Shown here piece by piece: positions 52,747-62,149 of a stretch of DNA of 64,000 nucleotides (the stretch's first letter is position 1; every line of letters begins with the position of its first letter). The notes below the pieces were generated by a model. It had not been told where the DNA came from and did no database searches. It saw only the letters and a list, made by a program, of their open reading frames with translations. Both the position numbers and the translations under genes were made by a program. Source of the DNA: JBBROS01 sp965260995 (GTDB lineage Bacteria > Pseudomonadota > Alphaproteobacteria > Acetobacterales > Acetobacteraceae); NCBI GenBank assembly GCA_965260995.1, contig CBDHCD010000003.1, positions 1,240,001 through 1,304,000 on the forward strand, given 5' to 3'.

Positions 52747-54054
52747 ATGCTCGCCGACAAGGACCGCATCTTCACCAACCTCTACGGTCAGCACGACCCA
52801 TTCCTCGCCGGCGCGCGGGCGCGCGGCGACTGGGACGGCACGGCGGCGCTGATCGCCCGCGGCCGCGACGGCATCATCGACGAGATGAAGGCGTCCGGCC
52901 TGCGCGGCCGCGGCGGGGCCGGGTTCCCCACCGGCATGAAATGGTCGTTCATGCCCAAACAGGCCGCGCCCGACGGGCGGCCGAGCTATTTGGTCGTCAA
53001 CGCCGACGAGAGCGAACCCGGCACCTGCAAGGACCGCGACATCCTCCGTCACGACCCGCACAAGCTGATCGAGGGTTGCCTCATCGCCAGCTTCGCGATG
53101 GGGGCGAGCGCCTGCTACGTCTACGTCCGCGGCGAGTACTACAACGAGGCCGCCGTGCTGCAACGCGCGGTGGACGAAGCCTACGCCGAGGGCCTGGTGG
53201 GCAAGAACGCCGCCGGGTCGGGCTACGATTTCGAGATCTTCGTGCATCGCGGTGCGGGCGCCTACATCTGCGGCGAGGAAACCGCGCTGATCGAGAGCCT
53301 CGAAGGCAAAAAGGGAATGCCGCGGCTGAAGCCGCCGTTCCCGGCCGCCGTGGGCCTGTATGGCTGCCCGACCACGGTGAACAACGTCGAGACCATCGCG
53401 GTCGCGCCGACCATCCTGCGGCGCGGCGGCGCGTGGTTCTCGGCGCTGGGGCGGCCCAAGAACGCCGGCACCAAGATCTTCTGCATCAGCGGGCACGTCA
53501 ACAAGCCGTGCAACGTCGAGGAGGAGCTCGGCATTCCGTTGCGTGAGCTGATCGACACCTACGCGGGCGGCGTGCGCGGCGGCTGGGACAACCTGCTGGC
53601 GGTGATCCCCGGCGGGTCGTCGGTGCCGTTGCTGCCGAAGGAGATCTGCGACACGGTGCTGATGGATTTTGACAGCTTGCGCGAGGTGAAAAGCGGCCTC
53701 GGCACCGCCGGCGTCATCGTCATGGACCGCAGCACCGACGTGATCCGCGCCGTCCATCGTCTGGCGCAGTTCTACAAGCACGAGAGCTGCGGCCAATGCA
53801 CGCCGTGCCGCGAGGGCACGGGCTGGATGATGCGGGTGATGGGCCGCATGGTGCAGGGCCGGGCCGAGGTCGGCGAGATCGACGTGCTCGAGCAGGTGAC
53901 GAAACAGGTGGAAGGCCACACGATCTGCGCCCTCGGCGACGCGGCGGCGTGGCCGATCCAGGGATTGATCCGGCATTTCCGCCCGGTGATGGAGGATCGC
54001 ATCGCGGCCTACAAGGCGCGCGCGGCGGTGCCCATGCCGATGGCGGCGGAGTAG
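52747..54054 (+). CDS. nuoF: NADH-quinone oxidoreductase subunit F
   Basis: 435 residues. GLRGRGGAGFPTGMKWSFMP is the NADH-binding Gly-rich loop, YLVVNADESEPGTCKDRDIL the FMN site, GAGAYICGEETALIESLEGK conserved, and HESCGQCTPCREGTGWMMRV plus a later Cys in GHTICALGDAAAWP bind cluster N3. Entry point for electrons from NADH. Confidence 0.96.
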   Translation: MLADKDRIFTNLYGQHDPFLAGARARGDWDGTAALIARGRDGIIDEMKASGLRGRGGAGFPTGMKWSFMPKQAAPDGRPSYLVVNADESEPGTCKDRDILRHDPHKLIEGCLIASFAMGASACYVYVRGEYYNEAAVLQRAVDEAYAEGLVGKNAAGSGYDFEIFVHRGAGAYICGEETALIESLEGKKGMPRLKPPFPAAVGLYGCPTTVNNVETIAVAPTILRRGGAWFSALGRPKNAGTKIFCISGHVNKPCNVEEELGIPLRELIDTYAGGVRGGWDNLLAVIPGGSSVPLLPKEICDTVLMDFDSLREVKSGLGTAGVIVMDRSTDVIRAVHRLAQFYKHESCGQCTPCREGTGWMMRVMGRMVQGRAEVGEIDVLEQVTKQVEGHTICALGDAAAWPIQGLIRHFRPVMEDRIAAYKARAAVPMPMAAE

Positions 54055-54058
54055 CGAC

Positions 54059-56128
54059 ATGGCGAAGTTGACGGTCGACGGCATCGAGGTCGAGGTGCCG
54101 AACGGAGCTTCCGTACTCCAGGCGTGCGAGGCGGTTGGCGTCGAGATCCCGCGCTTCTGCTACCACGAGCGGCTGAGCGTCGCCGGCAACTGCCGGATGT
54201 GCTTGGTCGAGATCGAGAAAGCGCCGAAGCCGGTGGCGTCCTGCGCCTACCCGGTCGCGGACGGCATGGTGGTCAAGACCGATACGCCGATGGTGCGCAA
54301 CGGGCGGCGCGGCGTAATGGAGTTCCTGCTCATCAACCACCCGCTCGATTGCCCGATCTGCGACCAAGGCGGCGAGTGCGATCTGCAGGACCAGGCCTAC
54401 GCTTACGGCATGGACCATTCCCGCTACGCCGAGAACAAGCGGGCGGTGAAGGACAAGTATCTCGGACCATTGGTCAAGACCTTCATGACCCGATGCATCC
54501 ACTGCACCCGCTGCATCCGCTTCAGCAGCGAGGTGGCCGGGGTGCCGGAGATGGGGGCCACCAGCCGCGGCGAGGCGATGGAGGTCGGCACCTACATCGA
54601 GAAGGCGCTGACCACCGAGCTGTCCGGCAACCTGATCGACATCTGCCCGGTCGGCGCGCTGCTCAACAAGCCTTACAGCTTCGTCGCCCGGCCGTGGGAG
54701 CTGCGCAAGACCGACAGCGTCGACGTCCACGACGCGCTCGGCACCAACATCCGTGTCGACGCGCGCGGGTCAGAGGTGCTCCGCATCCTGCCGCGCATCA
54801 ACGACGCCGTGAATGAGGAATGGATGGCCGATAAGTCGCGTTTCAGCCATGACGGGTTGAAGCGGCGTCGGCTCGACAAACCCTGGGTGCGCGACAACGG
54901 CCGGCTGCGCCCGGCGACCTGGCCGGAAGCGTTCGGGGCCGTCGCGAGCCGGCTCAAGGGCCTCGACGGCGACCGGATCGGCGCGGTGGCGGGCGACCTG
55001 TGCGACGCCGAGAGCATGCTGGCGTTGAAGGACCTCATGGCCTCGCTCGGGTCCAACAACCTCGACTGCCGGCAGGACGGCGCGGCGCTCGACCCTGCCC
55101 GGCGCGATTTCTACCTGTTCAACTCCACTGTCGCCGGCATCGACGAGGCGGACGCCATCCTGCTCGTCGGCAGCAATCCCCGGCGCGAGTCGCCGGTGCT
55201 CAACGCCCGCATCCGCAAGCGTTGGGCGCAGGGCGGCTGCCGGGTCGGGGTCGTCGGCCCCGAGGTGGACCTGACCTACCGCGCCGAGCACCTCGGCGAC
55301 GGCGCTGCCCTGTTGCGGGACTTCACCGGCGACTTCGCCGACGCCTTCCGGGCCGCCGAGCGGCCGATGGTGATCGTGGGGCAGGGGGCCTTGTGCCGGG
55401 CCGACGGGGCGGCGGTGCTGGCCGCGGCGTGGGCGCTGGCCAACGACGCCGGCGGGCTGACCGAGGACTGGCACGGCTTCAACGTGCTGCACACGGCGGC
55501 GTCGCGCGTAGCCGCCCTCGACCTCGGCTTCGTGCCGGGGCCGGGCGGCAAGGACTTGGCCGCGATGATGGGCGGCGGCACCGACCTATTGTGGCTGCTC
55601 GGCGCCGACGAGATGGACATGGGCGCGATCGGGGCCGACACCTTCGTCGTCTACCAGGGTCACCACGGCGACCGCGGCGCGGCGCGCGCCGACGTGATCC
55701 TGCCCGGCGCCGCCTACACCGAGAAGGGCGGCAGCTACCTCAACACCGAGGGCCGCTTGCAGCGCGGCTACGTCGCGACGCCGCCGCCCGGCGAGGCGCG
55801 GGAGGACTGGGCGATCTTGCGCGCCTTCAGCGCCGTGCTCGGCACGCCGCTGCCTTACGACACTCTCGCCGGGCTGCGCGCGCGCCTCGCGTCGGTCCAT
55901 CCGGTTTTCACCGCCACGCACGTGCAGGAGACGGCGCGGCGCGGCTGCGCCGACGCGAGCGGCCCGGCTGGCGGTGGCCGCCTCGATGACGGCCGCCTCG
56001 CCTACGCGATCGAGGACTACTACCAGACCAACCCGATCGCCCGCGCCAGCCCGACGATGGCGGAGTGCAGCCGGCTCTACACGCACGGGGCTGCCTTGGA
56101 GGCTCCCGTCCCGGCGGCGGCGGAATAG
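54059..56128 (+). CDS. nuoG: NADH-quinone oxidoreductase subunit G
   Basis: 689 residues. The N-terminal 2Fe-2S ferredoxin domain has VEIPRFCYHERLSVAGNCRM and CLVEIEK; then HPLDCPICDQGGECDLQDQA (His plus three Cys of N5) and RCIHCTRCIRFSSEVAGVPE with DICPVGAL (cluster N4). The molybdopterin-type domain follows without the extra CxxCxxxC cluster (N7) of E. coli NuoG, so it is the shorter mitochondrial type. It links NuoE/F to NuoI. Confidence 0.95.
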   Translation: MAKLTVDGIEVEVPNGASVLQACEAVGVEIPRFCYHERLSVAGNCRMCLVEIEKAPKPVASCAYPVADGMVVKTDTPMVRNGRRGVMEFLLINHPLDCPICDQGGECDLQDQAYAYGMDHSRYAENKRAVKDKYLGPLVKTFMTRCIHCTRCIRFSSEVAGVPEMGATSRGEAMEVGTYIEKALTTELSGNLIDICPVGALLNKPYSFVARPWELRKTDSVDVHDALGTNIRVDARGSEVLRILPRINDAVNEEWMADKSRFSHDGLKRRRLDKPWVRDNGRLRPATWPEAFGAVASRLKGLDGDRIGAVAGDLCDAESMLALKDLMASLGSNNLDCRQDGAALDPARRDFYLFNSTVAGIDEADAILLVGSNPRRESPVLNARIRKRWAQGGCRVGVVGPEVDLTYRAEHLGDGAALLRDFTGDFADAFRAAERPMVIVGQGALCRADGAAVLAAAWALANDAGGLTEDWHGFNVLHTAASRVAALDLGFVPGPGGKDLAAMMGGGTDLLWLLGADEMDMGAIGADTFVVYQGHHGDRGAARADVILPGAAYTEKGGSYLNTEGRLQRGYVATPPPGEAREDWAILRAFSAVLGTPLPYDTLAGLRARLASVHPVFTATHVQETARRGCADASGPAGGGRLDDGRLAYAIEDYYQTNPIARASPTMAECSRLYTHGAALEAPVPAAAE

Positions 56129-56131
56129 ACG

Positions 56132-57154
56132 ATGCAAGCTTTCCTCGCCACGCCGGTGGGCATCCTGGCGCTGACCGTCGCCAAGACGCTGGCCATGCTG
56201 GTGCCGGTGCTGGTCAGCGTCGCCTACCTCACGTTCGCCGAGCGCAAGGTGCTGGCCGCGATGCAGATGCGCCGCGGGCCGAACGTGGTCGGGCCGTTCG
56301 GCCTGCTGCAGCCGTTCGCCGACGCGGTGAAGATGCTGATGAAGGAAACGGTCGTGCCCACGGGCGCCAACCGCCTGTTGTTCCTGGCGGCGCCCTTGCT
56401 GACCATGACGCTGGCTATGATCGCCTGGGCGGTGATCCCGGTGAACGAGGGCTGGGCCATCGCCGACATCAACGTCGGCATCCTCTACCTGTTCGCCATC
56501 AGCAGCTTGGGCGTCTACGGCATCATCATCTCCGGCTGGGCCAGCAACTCGAAGTATGCCTTCCTCGGCGCGTTGCGCTCCGCCGCCCAGATGGTCAGCT
56601 ACGAAGTCAGCATGGGCTTCGTCATCGTCACCGTGCTGCTGTGCGCCGGCAGCCTTAACCTCACCGACATCGTCATGGCGCAGCAGCGCGTCTGGTTCTT
56701 CATCCCGCTGTTCCCGATGTTCATCGTCTTCTTCGTCTCCACCCTGGCGGAGTGCAACCGCGCGCCCTTCGACCTCGCGGAAGGCGAGAGCGAGATCGTC
56801 GGCGGCTTCCACGTCGAGTACAGCGCCATGACCTTCGGCCTGTTCTTCCTCGGCGAATACGCCAACATGATCCTGATGTCGGCGATGACGTCGATCCTGT
56901 TCCTCGGCGGCTGGCTCAGCCCGATCCCGTTCGCGCCGTTCACCTGGGTGCCGGGCCCGATCTGGCTGATCCTCAAGATCTGCCTCTGCCTGTTCACGTT
57001 CATCTGGGTGCGCGGCACCTTCCCCCGCTACCGCTACGACCAACTGATGCGCCTCGGCTGGAAAGTGTTCCTGCCACTGTCGCTGTTCTGGCTCGTGCTG
57101 ACCGCCGCGGTGTTGCTCGCGTTCGGCTGGCTGCCCGGCCAGCAAGGAGTCTAA
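56132..57154 (+). CDS. nuoH: NADH-quinone oxidoreductase subunit H
   Basis: 340 residues, eight membrane helices. VSVAYLTFAERKVLAAMQMR, RRGPNVVGPFGLLQPFADAV and the cytoplasmic loop TLAECNRAPFDLAEGESEIV with GGFHVEYSAM are diagnostic. It forms the membrane end of the quinone chamber and the first proton path element. Three bases after nuoG. Confidence 0.96.
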   Translation: MQAFLATPVGILALTVAKTLAMLVPVLVSVAYLTFAERKVLAAMQMRRGPNVVGPFGLLQPFADAVKMLMKETVVPTGANRLLFLAAPLLTMTLAMIAWAVIPVNEGWAIADINVGILYLFAISSLGVYGIIISGWASNSKYAFLGALRSAAQMVSYEVSMGFVIVTVLLCAGSLNLTDIVMAQQRVWFFIPLFPMFIVFFVSTLAECNRAPFDLAEGESEIVGGFHVEYSAMTFGLFFLGEYANMILMSAMTSILFLGGWLSPIPFAPFTWVPGPIWLILKICLCLFTFIWVRGTFPRYRYDQLMRLGWKVFLPLSLFWLVLTAAVLLAFGWLPGQQGV

Positions 57155-57160
57155 GTCACG

Positions 57161-57649
57161 ATGACGTTCCTCGACCGCACCGCCCGCAGCCTGTTGCTAA
57201 GCGAGCTTCTGTCCGGCATGTGGCTGACGTTGAAGTATTTCTTCCGGCCCAAGGCGACGATCAACTATCCGCATGAGAAGAACGTGCTCAGCCCCCGGTT
57301 CAAGGGCGAGCACGCGCTGCGCCGCTACCCGAACGGCGAGGAACGCTGCATCGCCTGCAAGCTATGCGAGGCCGTGTGCCCGGCGCTGGCCATCACCATC
57401 GAGGCCGAGCCGCGCGACGACGGCTCGCGCCGCACCACACGCTACGACATCGACATGACCAAATGCATCTACTGCGGCCTGTGCGAGGAGAGCTGCCCGG
57501 TCGATGCCATCGTCGAAGGCCCGAATTTCGAGTTCGCGACCGAGACACGATCGGAGTTGATGTATAACAAGGCCCGGTTGCTGGCCAACGGGGACCGGTG
57601 GGAAAGCGAGCTGGCGAAGCGGCTCGAGCTGGACGCCCCCTACCGCTGA
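57161..57649 (+). CDS. nuoI: NADH-quinone oxidoreductase subunit I
   Basis: 162 residues. Two 4Fe-4S motifs, ERCIACKLCEAVCPALAI and KCIYCGLCEESCPVDAI, hold clusters N6a and N6b. ALRRYPNGEERC precedes the first. Short amphipathic N-terminus for membrane contact. Relays electrons from NuoG to NuoB. Confidence 0.96.
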   Translation: MTFLDRTARSLLLSELLSGMWLTLKYFFRPKATINYPHEKNVLSPRFKGEHALRRYPNGEERCIACKLCEAVCPALAITIEAEPRDDGSRRTTRYDIDMTKCIYCGLCEESCPVDAIVEGPNFEFATETRSELMYNKARLLANGDRWESELAKRLELDAPYR

Positions 57650-57656
57650 GGACCTG

Positions 57657-58379
57657 ATGCTCGTCACTCTCGCCTTCTACCTGTTCGCGGCGGTGCTGGT
57701 CGGCTCCGCCGCCGCCGTCGTCACCTGCCGCAACCCGGTGCATTCGGTGTTGTTCCTGATCCTCGCCTTCTTCAACGCCGCCGCGCTGTTCCTGATCGCG
57801 GGCGCCGAGTTCCTGGCGATGATCCTGGTCATCGTCTACGTCGGCGCGGTCGCGGTGCTGTTCCTGTTCGTGGTGATGATGCTGGACGTCAACTTCGCCC
57901 AGTTGCGCGAGGGCTTCCAGCGTTACGCACCGGTGGGGGCGGTGATCGGCGCGGTGCTGTTCGTCGAGTTGATCGTGGTGCTCGGCGGCTGGACCTTCGC
58001 GCCGGAGGCCAGCACGCTGCGCCTGTCGTCGACGCCGCAGGGCCTGCAGAACACGCGGGCGCTGGGACAATTGATCTACACCGACTACGTGTTCCTGTTC
58101 CAGGCCGCCGGGCTGATCCTGATGGTGGCGATGATCGGGGCCATCGTGCTGACGCACCGGGAGCGAACGCGCTCGCGCCACCAAGTCATCGCGCGCCAGG
58201 TGGCCCGCACCAGCGCGTCCACGCTCACGATGGTCTCGGTGCCACGCGGCGTCGGCGTGGGACCCGGCAACATCATCCGGCCGTTGCCTGAGCCGGATCG
58301 GGTGCCGGTGCCGGCGCTGGCGGCCGACGAGCCGCACGAGCACGGGGTCGGCAAGCCGGGTCCCGGAGAGCACGGATGA
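57657..58379 (+). CDS. nuoJ: NADH-quinone oxidoreductase subunit J
   Basis: 240 residues, five membrane helices in the first 170: CRNPVHSVLFLILAFFNAAA, VIVYVGAVAVLFLFVVMMLD (helix 3 with the pi-bulge region). The remaining tail, about 50 residues with RPLPEPDRVPVPALAADEPH and HEHGVGKPGPGEHG, is hydrophilic and Pro/His/Gly-rich and is probably cytoplasmic. Overlaps nuoK by 4 bp. Confidence 0.95.
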   Translation: MLVTLAFYLFAAVLVGSAAAVVTCRNPVHSVLFLILAFFNAAALFLIAGAEFLAMILVIVYVGAVAVLFLFVVMMLDVNFAQLREGFQRYAPVGAVIGAVLFVELIVVLGGWTFAPEASTLRLSSTPQGLQNTRALGQLIYTDYVFLFQAAGLILMVAMIGAIVLTHRERTRSRHQVIARQVARTSASTLTMVSVPRGVGVGPGNIIRPLPEPDRVPVPALAADEPHEHGVGKPGPGEHG

Positions 58380-58681
58380 TCGGCGTCGGCCATTACCTCG
58401 CCGTGGGCGCGATCCTGTTCGTGCTCGGCATCTTCGGCATCTTCCTCAACCGCAAGAACGTCATCATCATCATGATGTCGATCGAGTTGATGCTGCTCGC
58501 GGTCAACCTCAACCTGGTCGGGTTCAGTTCGGCGCTGAACGACCTGGCGGGCCAGGTGTTCGCCTTGTTCGTGCTGACCGTGGCCGCCGCCGAGGCCGCC
58601 ATCGGCCTCGCCATCGTCGTCGTCTACTTCCGCAACCGCGGCTCGATCGCGGTCGAGGACGTCAATCTGATGAAGGGTTGA
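58376..58681 (+). CDS. nuoK: NADH-quinone oxidoreductase subunit K
   Basis: 101 residues, three helices. FGIFLNRKNVIIIMMSIELM and LLAVNLNLVGFS contain the conserved membrane Glu, and FVLTVAAAEAAIGLAIVVVY the second Glu, both needed for proton translocation. ATGA overlap with nuoJ. Confidence 0.96.
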   Translation: MIGVGHYLAVGAILFVLGIFGIFLNRKNVIIIMMSIELMLLAVNLNLVGFSSALNDLAGQVFALFVLTVAAAEAAIGLAIVVVYFRNRGSIAVEDVNLMKG

Positions 58682-58686
58682 GCGGG

Positions 58687-60615
58687 ATGCTCTACGCCGT
58701 CGCCGTGTTCGCCCCGTTGCTGGGTTCCCTGGTCGCCGGGCTGCTGGGGCGCCAGATCGGCGACAAGGCCAGCCAGGCAGTCACCATCCTGTGCATGGTC
58801 GTCGCCGCGGTCTGCGGCGTGCTGAGCTTCGTCCCCTTCCTGCAAGGCGCTGCCGAGCCGGGCGTGTTGTCGCTCGGCTCCTGGATGGCGGTCGAGGGCT
58901 TCAACGTCGAGTGGGCGCTGCGCTACGACACGCTGAGCGCGATGATGGTCGGCATGGTGACCTTCATCGCCACGCTGATCCACGTCTACAGCGTCGGCTA
59001 CATGAGCCACGACGCCACCATCCCGCGCTTCTTCAGCTACCTCAGCCTGTTCACCTTCGCCATGTTGATGCTGGTGACGGCCAACAACCTGGTGCAGTTG
59101 TTCTTCGGCTGGGAAGGCGTCGGCCTCGCCAGCTACCTGCTGATCGGCTACTGGTATGACCGCCCGAGCGCCTGCCGCGCGGCGATGAAGGCGTTCATCG
59201 TCAACCGCGTCGGCGACCTGTTCTTCGCCGTCGGCATCGCGCTCGTGTTCTTCCTGTTCGGCTCGGTTGAGTTCACCAAGATCTTCGCCGCCGTGCCGCA
59301 GCACGCCAACGACCTGTACCGCCTCCTCGGCGGCAGCTTCCGCGCCTACGAGGTGATCGGCGTGCTGCTGTTTCTCGGCGCCATGGGCAAGTCGGCGCAG
59401 ATCGGCCTGCACACCTGGTTGCCGGACGCGATGGAGGGGCCGACGCCCGTATCCGCCCTGATCCACGCCGCGACCATGGTGACGGCGGGCGTGTTCCTGA
59501 TGGCGCGCATGTCGCCGATCCTGGAGTTCGCGCCCTACGCCCTCGGCTTCGTCACCTTCATCGGCGCGACGACCTGCCTGTTCGCCGCCACCATCGGCTG
59601 CGTGCAGAACGATATCAAGCGCATCATCGCCTACTCCACCTGCTCGCAGCTCGGCTACATGTTCATCGCCGCCGGTGTGGGCGCGTATCAGGTGTCGATG
59701 TTCCACCTGTTCACGCACGCCTTCTTCAAGGCATTGCTGTTCCTCGGGGCCGGCTCGGTGATCCACGCCATGTCGGACGAGCAGGACATCCGCCGCATGG
59801 GCGGCATCTGGACCAAGATACCCCTCACTTATCTGGTAATGTGGATCGGCAGCCTCGCCTTGGCCGGCATCCCGCCGTTCGCCGGGTTCTACTCGAAGGA
59901 CGCCATCCTGGAAGCGGCGTGGGCGCACGGCGGCGTGTTCGGCTTCTACGGCTACGCCTGCGGCATTCTGGCCGCGCTCCTCACCGCGTTCTATTCCTGG
60001 CGGCTGCTGATCCTCGCCTTTCATGGCAAGCCGCGCGCCGACCAGCACACCATGGCGCACGTTCACGAAAGCCCGGCCGTTATGTTGATCCCGCTGGTCA
60101 TCCTCGCCACCGGGGCGACGCTGACCGGCTACTACTTCGCCCCCGACTTCATCGGCCACGGGTGGCAGGCGTTCTGGGGCGCGAGCATCGTCAACGCTCC
60201 GTCGAACACCGTGCTCGATGACATGCACCACGTCCCGGAACTCATCGCCCTGTTGCCAACGATCGACGGCGTGATCGGCATCCTGGTGGCGTTCGCCATG
60301 TATGTGATGTTCCCGCGCCTGCCGGCCCGCATGGCGGCTGCGGTGCCTGATTTTTATCGCTTCGTGCTCAATAAATGGTACTTCGACGAGTTGTATGACC
60401 GCATCTTCGTCCGCCCGGCGCAGCGCCTGGCGCGGGTGTTCTGGCAAGTGGGCGACGCGACCTTGATCGACGGCGTGCCCAACGGGCTGGCGGCGCTGAC
60501 CGCGGGCGGCAGCCAGCAGGCGGTGCGGCTGCAAACCGGCTCCATCGCCATCTACGCCTTCACCATGCTGATCGGCCTCGTGCTGCTCGTCAGCATCTTC
60601 CTCATCTTCCGGTGA
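58687..60615 (+). CDS. nuoL: NADH-quinone oxidoreductase subunit L
   Basis: 642 residues from the ATG at 58687; a TTG three codons earlier is less likely. Antiporter-like core: LFFGWEGVGLASYLLIGYWY (conserved Glu), FLGAMGKSAQIGLHTWLPDA (Lys) and MEGPTPVSALIHAATMVTAG. The C-terminus contains the long lateral helix and a final membrane helix (YAFTMLIGLVLLVSIFLIF). Distal proton pump of complex I. Confidence 0.96.
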   Translation: MLYAVAVFAPLLGSLVAGLLGRQIGDKASQAVTILCMVVAAVCGVLSFVPFLQGAAEPGVLSLGSWMAVEGFNVEWALRYDTLSAMMVGMVTFIATLIHVYSVGYMSHDATIPRFFSYLSLFTFAMLMLVTANNLVQLFFGWEGVGLASYLLIGYWYDRPSACRAAMKAFIVNRVGDLFFAVGIALVFFLFGSVEFTKIFAAVPQHANDLYRLLGGSFRAYEVIGVLLFLGAMGKSAQIGLHTWLPDAMEGPTPVSALIHAATMVTAGVFLMARMSPILEFAPYALGFVTFIGATTCLFAATIGCVQNDIKRIIAYSTCSQLGYMFIAAGVGAYQVSMFHLFTHAFFKALLFLGAGSVIHAMSDEQDIRRMGGIWTKIPLTYLVMWIGSLALAGIPPFAGFYSKDAILEAAWAHGGVFGFYGYACGILAALLTAFYSWRLLILAFHGKPRADQHTMAHVHESPAVMLIPLVILATGATLTGYYFAPDFIGHGWQAFWGASIVNAPSNTVLDDMHHVPELIALLPTIDGVIGILVAFAMYVMFPRLPARMAAAVPDFYRFVLNKWYFDELYDRIFVRPAQRLARVFWQVGDATLIDGVPNGLAALTAGGSQQAVRLQTGSIAIYAFTMLIGLVLLVSIFLIFR

Positions 60616-60631
60616 CGCCCCAGTGACGCCC

Positions 60632-62149
60632 ATGAACGCCGCCGGCTTCCCGATCCTGAGCCTGCTGACCTGGCTGCCCCTGGTCGGCGCTGCCTTCATC
60701 ATGACGATCCGCGGCGAGGAGGCGGTCATCGCCGGCAACGCGCGCTGGGCAGCGCTGTGGACCAGTCTCATCATCTTCGCCGTCTCGCTGGTGCTATGGG
60801 CCAAGTTCGACGTCACCGAACCCGGCTTCCAGTTCCAGGAAAGCCTGTCCTGGCTGCCCGAGTTCGGCGTCGGCTACCGTATGGGCGTGGACGGCATCTC
60901 GGTGTTGTTCATCCTGCTGTCCACCGCGCTGACGCCGATCTGCATCCTGGCCAGTTGGGAAGCGGTCACGACCCGGGTCCGCGAGTACATGCTCGCCTTC
61001 CTGGTGCTGGAAACGATGATGGTGGGGATGTTCTCCGCCCAGGACTTCATCGTGTTCTACATGTTCTTCGAGGGCGTGCTGATCCCGATGTTCCTCATCA
61101 TCGGGGTCTGGGGCGGGCCGCGCCGGGTTTACGCCAGCTTCAAGTTCTTCCTATACACGCTGGCCGGCTCCATCCTGATGCTGCTGGCGCTGCTGGCGGT
61201 CTGGTATAGCGCCGGCACCACCGACCTCGCCGTGCTGATGCAGGCGCAGTTCCCCGGGCGGATGCAATTCTGGCTGTTCCTGGCCTTCTTCGCCTCGTTC
61301 GCGGTCAAGGTGCCGATGTGGCCGGTCCATACTTGGCTGCCCGACGCCCACGTCGAAGCCCCGACCGCGGGTTCCGTCATCCTGGCCGGCGTGCTGCTCA
61401 AGATGGGGGCCTACGGCTTCCTGCGCTTCTCGCTGCCGATGCTGCCGCAGGCGTCGCAGCAGTTCGCGCCGCTGATGTTCGCGCTCGGCGTCATCGCCGT
61501 CATCTACACCTCCCTAGTGGCGCTGGCGCAGACCGACATGAAGAAGCTGATCGCCTACTCCTCGGTCGCGCACATGGGCGTCGTGGTCATCGGCATCTTC
61601 ACCTTCAACGCCCAGGGCATCCAGGGCGCTTTGTTCCAGATGCTGTCGCACGGCATCGTCTCGGCGGCGCTGTTCCTGTGCGTCGGCGTGATCTACGACC
61701 GGATGCACACCCGCGACATCATGCGCTACGGCGGCCTGGCGCAGCGGATGCCGGGCTACGCCATCATCTTCATGCTGTTCACCATGGCCAGCATCGGCCT
61801 GCCCGGCACCGCCGGCTTCGTCGGCGAGTTCCTCGTCCTGGTCGGCGCGTTCAAGGTCAGCATCTGGCTCGCCCTGCTCGGCAGCATGGGCATGATCCTC
61901 GGCGCGGCCTACATGCTCTACCTGTATCGCCGCGTGGTGTTCGGCTCGATCACCCGCGACGACCTGCGCTCCATTCTCGACGTGTCGCCGCGCGAGATCG
62001 CGATCTTCGTGCCGCTCATCTTCCTGACGCTGTGGATGGGCATCTACCCGAGCAGCTTCACCCAATTCTTCGATGCGAGCGTTCACGCCATGGTCGAACA
62101 GCACACGGCGGCCCTGACCGTGCACCGGCTCGCGGCGGCCACGCCATGA
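60632..62149 (+). CDS. nuoM: NADH-quinone oxidoreductase subunit M
   Basis: 505 residues from MNAAGFPILSLLTWLPLVGA; a GTG three codons upstream is possible. FYMFFEGVLIPMFLIIGVWG (Glu), FFASFAVKVPMWPVHTWLPD (Lys) and AHVEAPTAGSVILAGVLLKM are NuoM signatures. Antiporter-like proton channel. Its TGA overlaps the nuoN start. Confidence 0.96.
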   Translation: MNAAGFPILSLLTWLPLVGAAFIMTIRGEEAVIAGNARWAALWTSLIIFAVSLVLWAKFDVTEPGFQFQESLSWLPEFGVGYRMGVDGISVLFILLSTALTPICILASWEAVTTRVREYMLAFLVLETMMVGMFSAQDFIVFYMFFEGVLIPMFLIIGVWGGPRRVYASFKFFLYTLAGSILMLLALLAVWYSAGTTDLAVLMQAQFPGRMQFWLFLAFFASFAVKVPMWPVHTWLPDAHVEAPTAGSVILAGVLLKMGAYGFLRFSLPMLPQASQQFAPLMFALGVIAVIYTSLVALAQTDMKKLIAYSSVAHMGVVVIGIFTFNAQGIQGALFQMLSHGIVSAALFLCVGVIYDRMHTRDIMRYGGLAQRMPGYAIIFMLFTMASIGLPGTAGFVGEFLVLVGAFKVSIWLALLGSMGMILGAAYMLYLYRRVVFGSITRDDLRSILDVSPREIAIFVPLIFLTLWMGIYPSSFTQFFDASVHAMVEQHTAALTVHRLAAATP

